Of a stretch of DNA of 38,494 nucleotides, positions 26,053 to 33,560 are shown in pieces. Origin of the DNA: Gemmatimonadota bacterium (GTDB lineage: Bacteria > Gemmatimonadota > Gemmatimonadetes > Longimicrobiales > Gaopeijiaceae); NCBI GenBank assembly GCA_022826005.1, contig JAJDVT010000120.1:1-38494 (forward strand), in the 5' to 3' direction. The stretch's first letter is position 1, and the number at the start of each line of letters is the position of its first letter. Both the position numbers and the translations under genes were made by a program. The notes below the pieces were generated by a model. That model did not search any database. It was not told where the DNA came from and saw only the letters and a list, made by a program, of their open reading frames with translations.

Positions 26053-27192
26053 ATGAGCACTGCCAAGACTGACGACGGGACGGCGGGGTCAAGACGGACC
26101 CCCGCAAACGCTGTGGCGCTGTGGCGAAACGCGCAACCATGCGAGTCACACCCCTTTCTGGACGAGAACAGGATCAGCCCGTTCACCGGTGTCCGAGTCC
26201 ACGAGTCTTCGCTGGTCATTCCGCTGTACTCGCTCAAGGGCGGTATCGCCAATCTCATGCTCGTTGACGCCAAGTGTCGCATCTCGTATCTGGTCGGGGG
26301 GCTCGAAGCCGAGACCACGTTTTTTATTGTTGGCACGACAGCCGACCTGAATCGTACCAACACGCTCTACTTCTGCGAGGGGTGGGCCAACGCCTGGACG
26401 ATACACGATGCCAGCGGATCGCCTGTTGTGGGCCCGTTGCCCTGGAGATCCGATCTCCTTACGGTCGCGAAATGGTTCGCGGGCAGATACCCGAAGGCGC
26501 GTTTGGTCATCTGCGCCGACAACGAGCGTTGGAGTTATTTCGACCGGCGTGGGCGCCTGGTGCGCAATCTTGGGTTGGACTGGGCGAAGAGTGCGGCGAA
26601 GTGCGTTGGGGGAAGCCTCGTGATTCCGGATTTCGTCGATCTCGAAGGCAAGCCAACCGGCTTCAATGACCTGCGGTTGCGAGAGGGTTCCGAGGCGGTG
26701 GTTCGGCGGCTGGATCCAAGGAGCGCTCGGTACGCGCAAACGCGGGCCGAGGGTCACGACGTGATCGATCGCGTTTGTTCGGCAAGGCTGCCGGGGCCAG
26801 ACGGAACCAGCCAGACGGTCGATGCGGTTCTTGCCCAGGTCGCCAGAGGCAGGTCGGCCAAGTCCCGCCGTGAGGCGAAGGCCGTCAAGGCGGCCGTCCA
26901 GCTTCTCGGAACTGCGGGCCTGAAGGTCGAGGACGGGCGTGTCCTGTTGTCGAACAAGGAATGCTGGCTTCACGAGCGCCTGGGCAAGCGGTGGCCCGAT
27001 CGCCGGTGGCTGTCGCTTCTTCGCGAACTGCGGGATGTTGAACCGACGGACCCCAAGTATTTCGCTCGGAATCTGACCAGCCGGGCGACGGCTGTTCCGC
27101 TGTGTCTGTTTTCTCTCCCCCAAGAGGCATCGACGAATCCGGTTGCGGCCTCGCAGGGTCAAGCCGGCCCGGCCACGGAGTCGCGGCCCTGA
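26053..27192 (+). CDS. Toprim-domain primase-like protein of plasmid/phage type
   Basis: Start ATG 26053 has an ideal GGAGG site (26041-26045) and gives 379 residues. The layout matches the Toprim part of mobile-element primases: HPFLDENRISPFTGVRVHES, then a strand pair around LVIPLYSLKGGIANLMLVDA, the catalytic-Glu motif YFCEGWANAWTIHDA (E109), the acidic motif ICADNE (D156; usually DND or DxD), and the late block PTGFNDLRLREG. The C-terminal third is Lys/Arg-rich and may bind DNA. No zinc-finger N-domain or helicase domain is present. Such genes belong to plasmids, phages or integrative elements, so it marks this region as acquired. No other replication gene is seen. Activity is uncertain because the second acidic motif is altered. 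Confidence 0.8.
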   Translation: MSTAKTDDGTAGSRRTPANAVALWRNAQPCESHPFLDENRISPFTGVRVHESSLVIPLYSLKGGIANLMLVDAKCRISYLVGGLEAETTFFIVGTTADLNRTNTLYFCEGWANAWTIHDASGSPVVGPLPWRSDLLTVAKWFAGRYPKARLVICADNERWSYFDRRGRLVRNLGLDWAKSAAKCVGGSLVIPDFVDLEGKPTGFNDLRLREGSEAVVRRLDPRSARYAQTRAEGHDVIDRVCSARLPGPDGTSQTVDAVLAQVARGRSAKSRREAKAVKAAVQLLGTAGLKVEDGRVLLSNKECWLHERLGKRWPDRRWLSLLRELRDVEPTDPKYFARNLTSRATAVPLCLFSLPQEASTNPVAASQGQAGPATESRP

Positions 27193-27280
27193 ACCGCATT
27201 TGGGCCGGACAACGCGCGTCGCATCGTTGGACGAAAGCCGCAGTTTGAGTGAAGAGGAAACCCGAGTGCGCGCTGCCAGG

Positions 27281-27315
27281 CCCTAACCCTAACCCCCCCC
27301 GGAACTTTGGGGGTT
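27281..27315 (-). terminator. Hairpin at the convergent gene ends, with CCCTAA repeats
   Basis: A perfect 7-bp inverted repeat, AACCCCC (27291-27297) and GGGGGTT (27309-27315), abuts the stop codon of the minus-strand gene. On the minus strand it is followed by TTAGGGTTAGGG (two CCCTAA units at 27281-27292 on the plus strand). It lies between converging genes and may terminate both. Confidence 0.5.
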
Positions 27316-27636
27316 TCAGTCGCCGCCATCGTCTCTGCCCGAGAGGGCCGGTTGCCTCACGGGATCCGCCTTTGCCCCGGCCAGTGTGCGGACGAGCCGG
27401 TCGCGCTCGGATTCCAGTGCGTCCCGTTCCTTCTTCTCGACATTGTAGAGGTGCTCGAGGCGGATGCGCCGGGCGATCTCGGACGAGTTGGCGCGCTGAA
27501 GCGAGTCGTTGATCGCTTTCGTCTCCTGCGCCTCGCGTTCCGCGGCCTGGGCGCGTCTGCGGGCACGTCCGAATGCGAGGGCGAGTGCGGCCGAAGGGAG
27601 CAGGGCGAGTGCGCAGAGGACGGGATCCGGGATCAT
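27316..27636 (-). CDS. Membrane-anchored coiled-coil protein
   Basis: Start ATG 27636 gives 106 residues. One N-terminal membrane helix (PDPVLCALALLPSAALALAF) is followed by a positively charged stop RARRRAQ and a coiled coil (EREAQETKAINDSLQRA; RIRLEHLYNVEKKERDALES; RDRLVRTLAGAK). The layout, one helix and then a coiled coil, resembles small phage Rz/spanin-like or cell-division accessory proteins, but I see no diagnostic motif. It lies 148 bp after the unknown protein gene on the same strand and is likely the last gene of the GIY-YIG operon. The frame continues upstream in low-complexity sequence that overlaps the previous gene and is not coding. Confidence 0.72.
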   Translation of the reverse strand: MIPDPVLCALALLPSAALALAFGRARRRAQAAEREAQETKAINDSLQRANSSEIARRIRLEHLYNVEKKERDALESERDRLVRTLAGAKADPVRQPALSGRDDGGD

Positions 27637-27784
27637 CCGGTGCCATCCTCCAGAGTCCTTGTGAGACGATGACGAGCCAGCCGCCCGTGTCGATCGGGTT
27701 GCGCGTGGGTGGCCGCCGCATCCTCCGCAACCTTGGCGATAGCGCCTGGTGCCGGGGTGGCCGACAGCTGGAGCGGTCCCGTTT

Positions 27785-28336
27785 TCATCGTTCGATCCAC
27801 GTCCAGGCGAGGCACTCGCAGAACAGCGGAAGCCATGCCACGGCTTCGGGATGGATCGCCGCGCCGTCTTGGAGAGCCACGAGCAGCCATGGGCCGGCCG
27901 GAGGACTGGAAGCCGGGTCCACGCCGCCCGCAAGCCTGGCCGCATTGGCCGTGGTTTGCCATGCGGAACGGTCGCCGCCGGGGGAAGCCGCGCACCGAAA
28001 CACCTTCGAGCCGTCCGGCGCATAGACGAGCCAGCACAGGGCCCCGGCGTTCCTCCAGGCGGTCCATGTCCAGCCATCGAAGCCGGGAACGTATCCCGTG
28101 CCCGCCGCGACCATGGGCGCCAGCGCTGCAAGCGCGGCCGCGTTCGCCTCGGAGCGCAGGGCCGGAGAAACGTTGCCGGTGTCGGCCGTCCAGTGCTCCA
28201 GAAACGCGTCGGCAGGGCCGGCAGCGCCGGTCTCCCCCGCTGCCTCGCGGCCTTCGCTCCACCTGCGGGACCGTCCCGGCGCCCCCGGAGTGCCTCCATG
28301 CAGGACCGCCCGTGAGAAATCGTTCCCCGTGCTCAT
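27785..28336 (-). CDS. Unknown protein, member A of a two-copy family
   Basis: Start ATG 28336 overlaps the stop of the GIY-YIG gene (ATGA), giving 183 residues beginning MSTGNDFSRAVLHGG. It shares a conserved framework with the gene at 31.07-31.74 kb: [L]xHWTADTG, LRSE, GxxxGFDGW near GYVPGFDGWTW, a strand LCWLVYAPDGSK, and the C-terminal block GPWLLVALQDGAAIHPEAVA followed by WLPLFCECLAWTW. No signal peptide, no known domain. Tight coupling with a GIY-YIG protein suggests a shared role in a mobile element or DNA-related process; this is inference. Confidence 0.78.
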   Translation of the reverse strand: MSTGNDFSRAVLHGGTPGAPGRSRRWSEGREAAGETGAAGPADAFLEHWTADTGNVSPALRSEANAAALAALAPMVAAGTGYVPGFDGWTWTAWRNAGALCWLVYAPDGSKVFRCAASPGGDRSAWQTTANAARLAGGVDPASSPPAGPWLLVALQDGAAIHPEAVAWLPLFCECLAWTWIER

Positions 28337-29175
28337 TCGGCGTCTCGCCCGGTCGGATGGTCTTCGTGCCGGGCGGTGCCATCGGCCGGGCGGTCCGCCG
28401 CGCCGGCCTCCTGGCGCCATGCGGCCAGCCGTTCGAGGGTTCTCCCACGGTCGGTGGTGGGCATCCCGAGCGCGGACCGAAGGACTTCGCGGACGACCGC
28501 TCCGGCGTCGAGCCGGTCCCACCAATTGTCGCTGGAGTCCTGAACTCCTTCGGTCGCCTCGAGGATCCGGTCGCGGAGTTCGGGGGTCACTGATACGTCA
28601 AGCCGGCAGTTCCGCCGTCGCGGCCGCAAATCGGGGCAGGGCTTCTGATCGGGAATGGGCAGGAGCGTAATCGGGGGCGAGTTGTTCCGGGGACGTGCGG
28701 TTTCTCGAGGAGCTTTGACGGACTCGCCTCTGGCGCCCGGCGTGCTCGTATTCGGGTGCTCCGCCGTGTCCGGCGGCGGGTTCGCGTACGGCCGAAGCAC
28801 CTGGGCAGCGTGCTGTACGACCGCTTGGCGCAGCTTGGGGTCAAAGATCTCGAGCCAGCGCACATCCATGTCACGGGCCCGGGCCATCTCGCCGATGACC
28901 CGCTCCATGAACTCCGGGTATTCGCGGCGCGCGAGCTGGACGGCGAAGGCGACCGGAATGCTCTGGCGCGAAGGACGAGTAATCGCGCTGTGCTGGCGCA
29001 CCTGCCGCCGGATGTTGGTTCGCGACTGTCCCACGAAGACGTGCCGTCCGTCCGCTTCGGAGTACAGATACAGACCCGGCCAGCGCGAGATGACCGAAGG
29101 CTCGTCCCACGGTCGGGCTGGCGGACTGGCGATCAGTTCGTCAACCATCCGGTCCAGCGTCTCGCGCTCGCTCAC
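28333..29175 (-). CDS. GIY-YIG nuclease-fold protein
   Basis: The 280-residue protein starts MSERETLDRMVDELIASPPA. The N-terminal domain (about 33-125) fits a GIY-YIG fold: PGLYLYSEADGR (GIY-like strand), HVFVGQSRTNIRRQVRQH (YIG-like VFVG plus the conserved Arg pattern), and a later EYPEFMERVIGEM. The motif is divergent: VFVG in place of YIG, so nuclease activity is not certain. The middle is a proline/threonine-rich linker. The C-terminus holds CRLDVSVTPELRDRILEATE, possibly a small DNA- or protein-binding segment. It is the first gene of a three-gene operon, with ATGA overlap to the next. Confidence 0.72.
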   Translation of the reverse strand: MSERETLDRMVDELIASPPARPWDEPSVISRWPGLYLYSEADGRHVFVGQSRTNIRRQVRQHSAITRPSRQSIPVAFAVQLARREYPEFMERVIGEMARARDMDVRWLEIFDPKLRQAVVQHAAQVLRPYANPPPDTAEHPNTSTPGARGESVKAPRETARPRNNSPPITLLPIPDQKPCPDLRPRRRNCRLDVSVTPELRDRILEATEGVQDSSDNWWDRLDAGAVVREVLRSALGMPTTDRGRTLERLAAWRQEAGAADRPADGTARHEDHPTGRDAE

Positions 29176-29575
29176 GGGCCGCCTGCGCCAAGGTGTAACA
29201 GCGCTGCGCCGCTCATTGGGCCGGTCCGTCCAGGGAAGGCATGCGCCGGGACGATCCCCCCCGGGTCCGAGTATCCGTTCACAGGGCCTCCTGTCCCTTC
29301 AGTGCGATCCCGCTCCGGTTCCCATCTGCGGAACAACCTCCGGACCACCATAGTTGTGCATGCGCGGTATCCGCGCAATACACCCGCCGCCAACCGGGAG
29401 TGGATGTTACGCTTGCCGCGCACGGGTTTGGCCTGTGACGCACTTGCGGGGCGACTGCGGCACACGGATGACATCCGTCGGTCTACGGTCGCGGGTGCGG
29501 TGGCGTTAGATTCCAGCCGCACCTTACGGTCCATGGGGTGACCGTTACTGATTCCATCAACGAGAGGGTGAACAT
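29176..29575. other. Intergenic region between divergent genes
   Basis: This 400-bp gap separates the GIY-YIG operon (minus) from the barrel protein (plus). It should contain both promoters. No coding frame with a plausible start was found. Confidence 0.45.
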
Positions 29576-30205
29576 ATGTCCACCATGCGTAATCTCGCTG
29601 TATCCATCGCTCTCCTGCTGCCTGCAGTTCCTGCGACCGCTCAGACGACCCTGGGTCTGAAGGGCGGAGTCGGTTTCGCTACCGTGTCCATCGAGGAAGC
29701 CGGGGTCGAGGAGGAGTCCGTCGTCCGACTGGTCGCGGGGCTCGAACTCGGTGTCCCCGTATATGGAATGTTCAGTTTGAGGGTCGGGGGCGCATACGCC
29801 CAGAAGGGCGGCCGCGGCGTGATCGGGAGCGACGAGGTCACCTTGAACCTCGATTACATTCAGCTTGATGCCATGGCGAGGGTGGCCATGTCGACCGATC
29901 AGGGCATCTCCTTCGGTGTGATGGCCGGACCGTGGGTCGGCTTCCGGCTCTCGTGCGATGTGGGGGCTGCCGGCCAGGGGTTCGATCTCAGCGCCTCGTG
30001 CGACGACGCGGATTTCGCCGATTTCGACATCAATACCCTCGACGCCGGGTTGGCCTTCGGCGGAGGGGTCGGAATGCCGCTTGCCGGCAGCTTGCGGCTG
30101 GGATTCGATGCGATCTACTCGCTCGGACTCGCCGCCGTGGACGAGGACGATTCCAAGACCCGGTTCCTCACACTTCAGGCAGGTGTGACCGTTCCCATCG
30201 GTTGA
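29576..30205 (+). CDS. Small outer-membrane beta-barrel protein
   Basis: Start ATG 29576 follows GAGAGGGTG and gives 209 residues. The signal peptide is MSTMRNLAVSIALLLPAVPA, cut near ATAQ. The mature part is a run of amphipathic strands with small turns: TTLGLKGGVGFATVSI, FSLRVGGAYAQKGGRGV, LDYIQLDAMARVAM, SFGVMAGPWVGFRL, AFGGGVGMPLAGSLRLGFDA and FLTLQAGVTVPIG. This is the PorT/OMP_b-brl_2 style of 8-stranded barrel. Two cysteines (SCDVGA, ASCDD) may bridge an extracellular loop. No neighbour explains its job. Confidence 0.88.
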   Translation: MSTMRNLAVSIALLLPAVPATAQTTLGLKGGVGFATVSIEEAGVEEESVVRLVAGLELGVPVYGMFSLRVGGAYAQKGGRGVIGSDEVTLNLDYIQLDAMARVAMSTDQGISFGVMAGPWVGFRLSCDVGAAGQGFDLSASCDDADFADFDINTLDAGLAFGGGVGMPLAGSLRLGFDAIYSLGLAAVDEDDSKTRFLTLQAGVTVPIG

Positions 30206-30304
30206 CCGACACGCTTCCGGACGCTGTTTACTTTGGAGTGTGATTGGCGAACCGATCCCCCGGTCAAATCATAGGAGAACCGACAGGAGAACCAAGGAAA
30301 CCAC

Positions 30305-30485
30305 GTGCAACGCCGATACGGCGACCCCCTTCGTTCGTGAAGCCGGTCGTTGCGGCCGGGGCTTCAGGGCGACGATGGTCGCGCTGGCCGTGATGGCCGC
30401 GGGACTCTTTCCGGTTGCCCCCGTTGCCGCACAGGCGACGGGCACGATTACGGGCACGGTGGCGGACGCGGAGACCGGCGCGCCT
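30305..30485 (+). pseudogene. Head of a broken TonB-dependent receptor gene
   Basis: From GTG 30305 (site AAGGAAA upstream) the frame reads VQRRYGDP; removing one C from the run 30325-30329 continues it as FVREAGRCGRGFRATMVALA, then a signal peptide to APVAAQ and the typical start of a carboxypeptidase-regulatory-like domain, TGTITGTVADAETGAP. After about 30485 the similarity stops and the sequence runs into the 3' side of the opposing membrane-protein gene. So only the first about 60 codons of a receptor or similar gene remain. Confidence 0.55.
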
Positions 30486-30557
30486 GGTCCACGAGGGTTC
30501 GTTGTCGAAGCGACACTCGTTCGATCTTACGCGGCGCCCCCCTTTCGGGACTCTTCC

Positions 30558-30902
30558 TTACCCGCTCCCACCGAGCCGCTCCGGTGCGACCAGGGCAAGA
30601 CTCGCCGCCGTCACTGCGCTGACGATCCACAACGCCACGGCGATTTTGGCGAGCACGGACCAGGCCGGCCGGCCCTCGTAGCGATTCGCCGCCTTCCAGA
30701 TCGCGACCCAGACGAGAACGTGAAAGACCACGGAGATCCCGACCGTGGTGAACACCGGCCAGCCCTCGGAGTCCCGAACGACGGGACCGACGAGCAAGGT
30801 CTGGACGATGCCCACGCCCAGGCCGAACGCCCAAAACGTGACGGCGAGGCCGCAGTGGCCGCCCAGAAGCCGGAGAATGAATCCTTCGGGTTGTTCGGTC
30901 AT
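30558..30902 (-). CDS. Three-helix membrane protein, copy 1 of a paralogous pair
   Basis: Start ATG 30902 with an AAGGAAAGG site gives 114 residues (MTEQPEGFILRLLGGHCGLA). It has three membrane segments: VTFWAFGLGVGIVQTLLVGP, FTTVGISVVFHVLVWVAIWK, and KIAVALWIVSAVTAASLALV. A cytosolic loop AANRYEGRPAWSVLAK lies between helices 2 and 3. A closely related gene lies at 35.98-36.38 kb with the same PEGF-RLLGGH start and LVWVAIWKAA block. The family is unknown to me; such proteins occur singly in many Gram-negative genomes. Confidence 0.8.
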   Translation of the reverse strand: MTEQPEGFILRLLGGHCGLAVTFWAFGLGVGIVQTLLVGPVVRDSEGWPVFTTVGISVVFHVLVWVAIWKAANRYEGRPAWSVLAKIAVALWIVSAVTAASLALVAPERLGGSG

Positions 30903-31069
30903 CACAGGGGCCTTTCCTTGTCGGAGGGTTGAGAGCGGCCAGCCGCGCGGACAGGTCTGTCCAGCTTGCCGCCAGCGGCTCCCTTGGAGAGTTTTGAAAA
31001 TGTAGGCTTTCGTCCGATTCCAGCCAAGCGGCTGCGAGGTCACAGTTGGCACGTTCTCCGAAGACCGCT

Positions 31070-31738
31070 ATGGACAGCCGCGACCGGCGGGCACGGCGCT
31101 CAATGGCCGATCGGTGGCAACCGGTCACCGGGCGCAATGATGAACTGCGCCCTTCCGGCCCCGAGAATGTTACGACCCTGTTGCATGTGACGGCGCACGA
31201 CGGCCACGTGCACGAGTCGTTGCGGTCCGAGGTCGGCGACCATGTGGCCTCGGAGCTTCGCTTCCTGCTGGCGCTTGCGTGCACGCTCGATGCAGCGCCC
31301 GTGGGCATCGGCGTGTCCGGCTGGGTGATGGCCGCGAGGGAGCGGCCCGGCAGCCTGTCGGTGCGCGTATACGGTCCGAACGGCCAGGCGGTAGCCGCTT
31401 TTTCGGCGGGTGCCGAACACCACGCGCCGCAGGGCCGCGACGACGCCTGGCGACGCGTGGTCGGCGAAGCCCGATGGCTCCTCAGAGGCGCCTCTCCCGA
31501 CGCGCCGCCGCTTGTCGAGCCGCCCGATCCGCCCTGGCTGATCGGCGCGCTGCTTCCGGCCATCCTCGCGTACCCGGAGAGCGTGCGGTGGCTGGCCGAT
31601 TTCGCGCGTTGCGCGACATGGGTCTGGCTGGACATTGCAACGCACGCCGATCGGGGGCCGGCTGGCAGGGAAACGATTCGGGACATCGCGCTGGCGGACG
31701 CCTGGATCCTCGGCGGCCGCCGAGGCGTGCCCGCATGA
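31070..31738 (+). CDS. Unknown protein, member B of a two-copy family
   Basis: The frame stays open from 31046; ATG 31070 gives 222 residues, ATG 31103 (MADRWQPVTGRND) is also possible. The conserved framework matches the gene at 27.8-28.3 kb: LHVTAHDGHV, LRSEVGDHVASELRF, GIGVSGWVMAA, LSVRVYGPNGQAV, DDAWRRVVGEAR and PPWLIGALLPAILAYPESVR with WLADFARCATWVWLD. No signal peptide or known domain. It has an extra C-terminal helix of about 25 residues. It is not part of an obvious operon. Function unknown; the conserved Trp/Arg pattern suggests a folded domain of its own. Confidence 0.75.
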   Translation: MDSRDRRARRSMADRWQPVTGRNDELRPSGPENVTTLLHVTAHDGHVHESLRSEVGDHVASELRFLLALACTLDAAPVGIGVSGWVMAARERPGSLSVRVYGPNGQAVAAFSAGAEHHAPQGRDDAWRRVVGEARWLLRGASPDAPPLVEPPDPPWLIGALLPAILAYPESVRWLADFARCATWVWLDIATHADRGPAGRETIRDIALADAWILGGRRGVPA

Positions 31739-31879
31739 AGCGGTGCCGGTGGGGGGGGCGTGTATTGCGACCTGTAGGGTGGCAGACTAGTATGCCCGGG
31801 CAAGTTTTTTGGGGCAACCGCGTCTGAGGCGTCCGGATCAAGACCTGCGGTCGCCCGCTGGACTGACTCACACCCTTTG

Positions 31880-32128
31880 ATGGGAAGGGCGTGCTCCGTG
31901 AGCCACAGCGGAATCATCGGGCAAGCCTATGGGCGGAAGATACACGTCCGTGAAGTGGTCGCCATCGACGAAGCCGGAAACGGGATGTGTTGGGTCCGCC
32001 TGACCCGGTTCGGCGACGATTGGCTCCTGATTCGCTCCGATGCCCGCGACGTGTCGCGCGCGGTGCGGAAGCTCCGCCAGATACCGGCGGGCGAGCAATC
32101 GGATCGGTTCCCGGAGTTCGGGCCGTGA
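31880..32128 (+). CDS. Small hypothetical protein
   Basis: ATG 31880 gives 82 residues; GTG 31898 (VSHSGIIGQAYGRKIHV), preceded by GGGAAGGG, is an equally good start and gives 76. The sequence looks like a small alpha/beta fold: KIHVREVVAIDEAGNG, WVRLTRFGDDWLLIRSDA, RDVSRAVRKLRQI. No signal peptide, no known motif. It stands alone between the unknown-family gene and the lipoprotein. Confidence 0.6.
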   Translation: MGRACSVSHSGIIGQAYGRKIHVREVVAIDEAGNGMCWVRLTRFGDDWLLIRSDARDVSRAVRKLRQIPAGEQSDRFPEFGP

Positions 32129-32249
32129 GCCTGCTTCTCTGATTCGCTCTCGGGGGCGCCGGCCATCGCCCGTCATCCTCGGACTGTCCCACCGATGTGC
32201 GAGGCCACCGCCCACCGCCTGTTTCCGGTTTGCGCTCCTCACTCGTGGA

Positions 32250-32440
32250 GGGAATCTCCCCGCCCGCCGAACCGGGGAATGCCCGTCAGAATCTCAGGGT
32301 TTTTCCTCTGGCAGTGTCGAGATGCGATGCCGGATATTGTGGATTCAGTACAGTTGCCCCCCGGGGAAGCCGCCCTGGGGCGCGTGACGAATCATCCTCA
32401 GAAGGGGAGAGAGAACCATGAAGACGGCACTCGCGCGACT
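32250..32440 (+). repeat. Leader repeat, copy A (upstream and start of lipoprotein gene)
   Basis: This stretch and copy B (33355-33560) share an upstream block with GGGAATCTCCCC/GGGAGTCTCCCT, TGCCCGTCAG (32280-32289 and 33396-33405), a TTTTCCTCTGG-type tail, GATATTG, and then the start MKTAL-RL. The distance from TGCCCGTCAG to ATG is 138 and 142 bases. Copy A leads into the intact lipoprotein. Confidence 0.65.
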
Positions 32441-32978
32441 CGCTACCGCCACCATGAAGGGGCTCGTCATTCCCGTCGTGGTCATTGCCGGCCTGTTCGC
32501 CTGCAGTGACTCGGTCGTGGAACCCGCGCCGACCGAGGAACCGACCGAGTACGAGCTGGTGACGGACATTCTGTCACAGCCGCGCGGTCCGACAACGAGC
32601 AGGCGGCTGAACATCGCTCAGGGGCAGGATCCGGATGTGGCCCGGCGACATCTGCGGTTGTGGGCCACCACGCCGGATGGGAACACGCTGTTCCAACCTG
32701 GGGAGATCAAGGCGGTGCGGCGCATGCCGCCCGGCGAATGGGCGGCCGATGGTGACACGCCGGAACCGCGTTGCGAATTCGTCACAGGCGGTTCGGCCGA
32801 GGAGTACAATGCGTTCAAGGAGTGCAAGAAGGAGGCGGAGGAGGACGAGAATTGCGACGCTGAGGACGAGGACGTAAGCATCCTCGTGCGCGACGAAGAC
32901 GGCGGATTTCGGGTCGTCATCATCGCCCTTCATGTGCATTGTGTTGACGAGGAGGGGGGGACTGGCGACCCCAACTGA
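32418..32978 (+). CDS. Small lipoprotein, acidic, unknown function
   Basis: Start ATG 32418 with an AGAAGGGGAGAG site gives 186 residues. The signal (VIPVVVIAGLFAC) ends in the lipobox LFAC, cysteine 29. The mature protein contains EELPTE-like acidic sequence, DPDVARRHLRLWATTPDGN and a cluster ECKKEAEEDENCDAEDEDVS that could bind cations or form a disulfide, then FRVVIIALHVHCVDEEGG. No family recognised. A second copy of its leader and first eight codons lies 1.1 kb downstream. Hairpin-forming C/G runs directly follow the stop. Confidence 0.85.
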   Translation: MKTALARLATATMKGLVIPVVVIAGLFACSDSVVEPAPTEEPTEYELVTDILSQPRGPTTSRRLNIAQGQDPDVARRHLRLWATTPDGNTLFQPGEIKAVRRMPPGEWAADGDTPEPRCEFVTGGSAEEYNAFKECKKEAEEDENCDAEDEDVSILVRDEDGGFRVVIIALHVHCVDEEGGTGDPN

Positions 32979-32982
32979 GACT

Positions 32983-33024
32983 CCCCGACGGGTAACGGGG
33001 GGCGGGTTCCCCCTTGGAGGGGGG
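32983..33024 (+). terminator. GC-rich hairpins after the lipoprotein gene
   Basis: CCCCG and CGGGG around ACGGGTAA, then GGGGG/CCCCC and CCCCC/GGGGG pairs follow within 45 bases of the stop at 32978. They could form stem-loops that end transcription, although no T-run follows. The same kind of C/G-run structure recurs in the repeats at 32.26, 33.37 and 35.87 kb. Confidence 0.45.
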
Positions 33025-33353
33025 TCAGTTGCGGGGCACTCCGCGGCTCACCAGCACGTCGAGTTCCGAAGCGGTGCCGATGTTTGCGGCGAGTGTTCTC
33101 GCCGTCAAGGCCGCGCAGAAACGGCCCGCACCTGGCCCGAGACGGGATCTCGCAAGAGGGTCATGGGATCGCCGGTTGCCTCGTGAAGCATGGCCTCCGC
33201 TCCGGCCGGCCCGGCCAGCCCGATGGTCTCGAGGCTGGCCGGGCCGGCCCATGTGTGACCGGGATCGTGAAGCCAATCCGCGCGAGCAGACCGCCAGCGC
33301 AGCGATGCGAACGATCCGCGAACGCGAACACCGGCGACGTTTGCACGGACCAT
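33025..33353 (-). pseudogene. Decayed copy of the gene at the window's left edge
   Basis: On the minus strand, LETIGLAGPAGAEAMLHEAT continues as GDPMTLLRDPVSGQVRA, matching LESIRLHGPGDAYAVLDRTT and NPMTILRDPVSGQVRA from the first gene of the window. Just after VRA (near 33119) the frame shifts; a neighbouring frame continues FCAALTARTL to SRGVPRN and stop, matching the ending SRGLPR. Upstream of about 33245 the sequence reads poorly. So this is a 3' fragment with a frameshift, not a working gene. Confidence 0.6.
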
Positions 33354-33354
33354 G

Positions 33355-33560
33355 ACCCTGTGGGGGGAGTCTCCCTGCTTCGCGGCACCGGGTTTTGCCC
33401 GTCAGGATCCCGGAGTTTTCCCTCTGGGGGCGCTGAACTGTTTGGCCGATATTGGGACGACCTGCCAGCTTCGTCGCCCCTTCGGCGAGCCGCTCGAGGG
33501 GCATGACGAGGTCCAACCGAAGAGGGAGAATGAGATGATGAAGACCGCACTCACACGACT
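33355..33560 (+). repeat. Leader repeat, copy B
   Basis: Partner of the repeat at 32250-32440, with the same order of blocks and nearly the same spacing (TGCCCGTCAG at 33396-33405; ATG 33538). Identity looks moderate in the leader and high in the first eight codons, then ends, which suggests a duplication that was later broken. Confidence 0.6.

Noticed and set aside
27281-27292. Telomere-like CCCTAA repeats as a linear replicon end
   Set aside because: Only two units occur, in the middle of continuous gene-bearing sequence.
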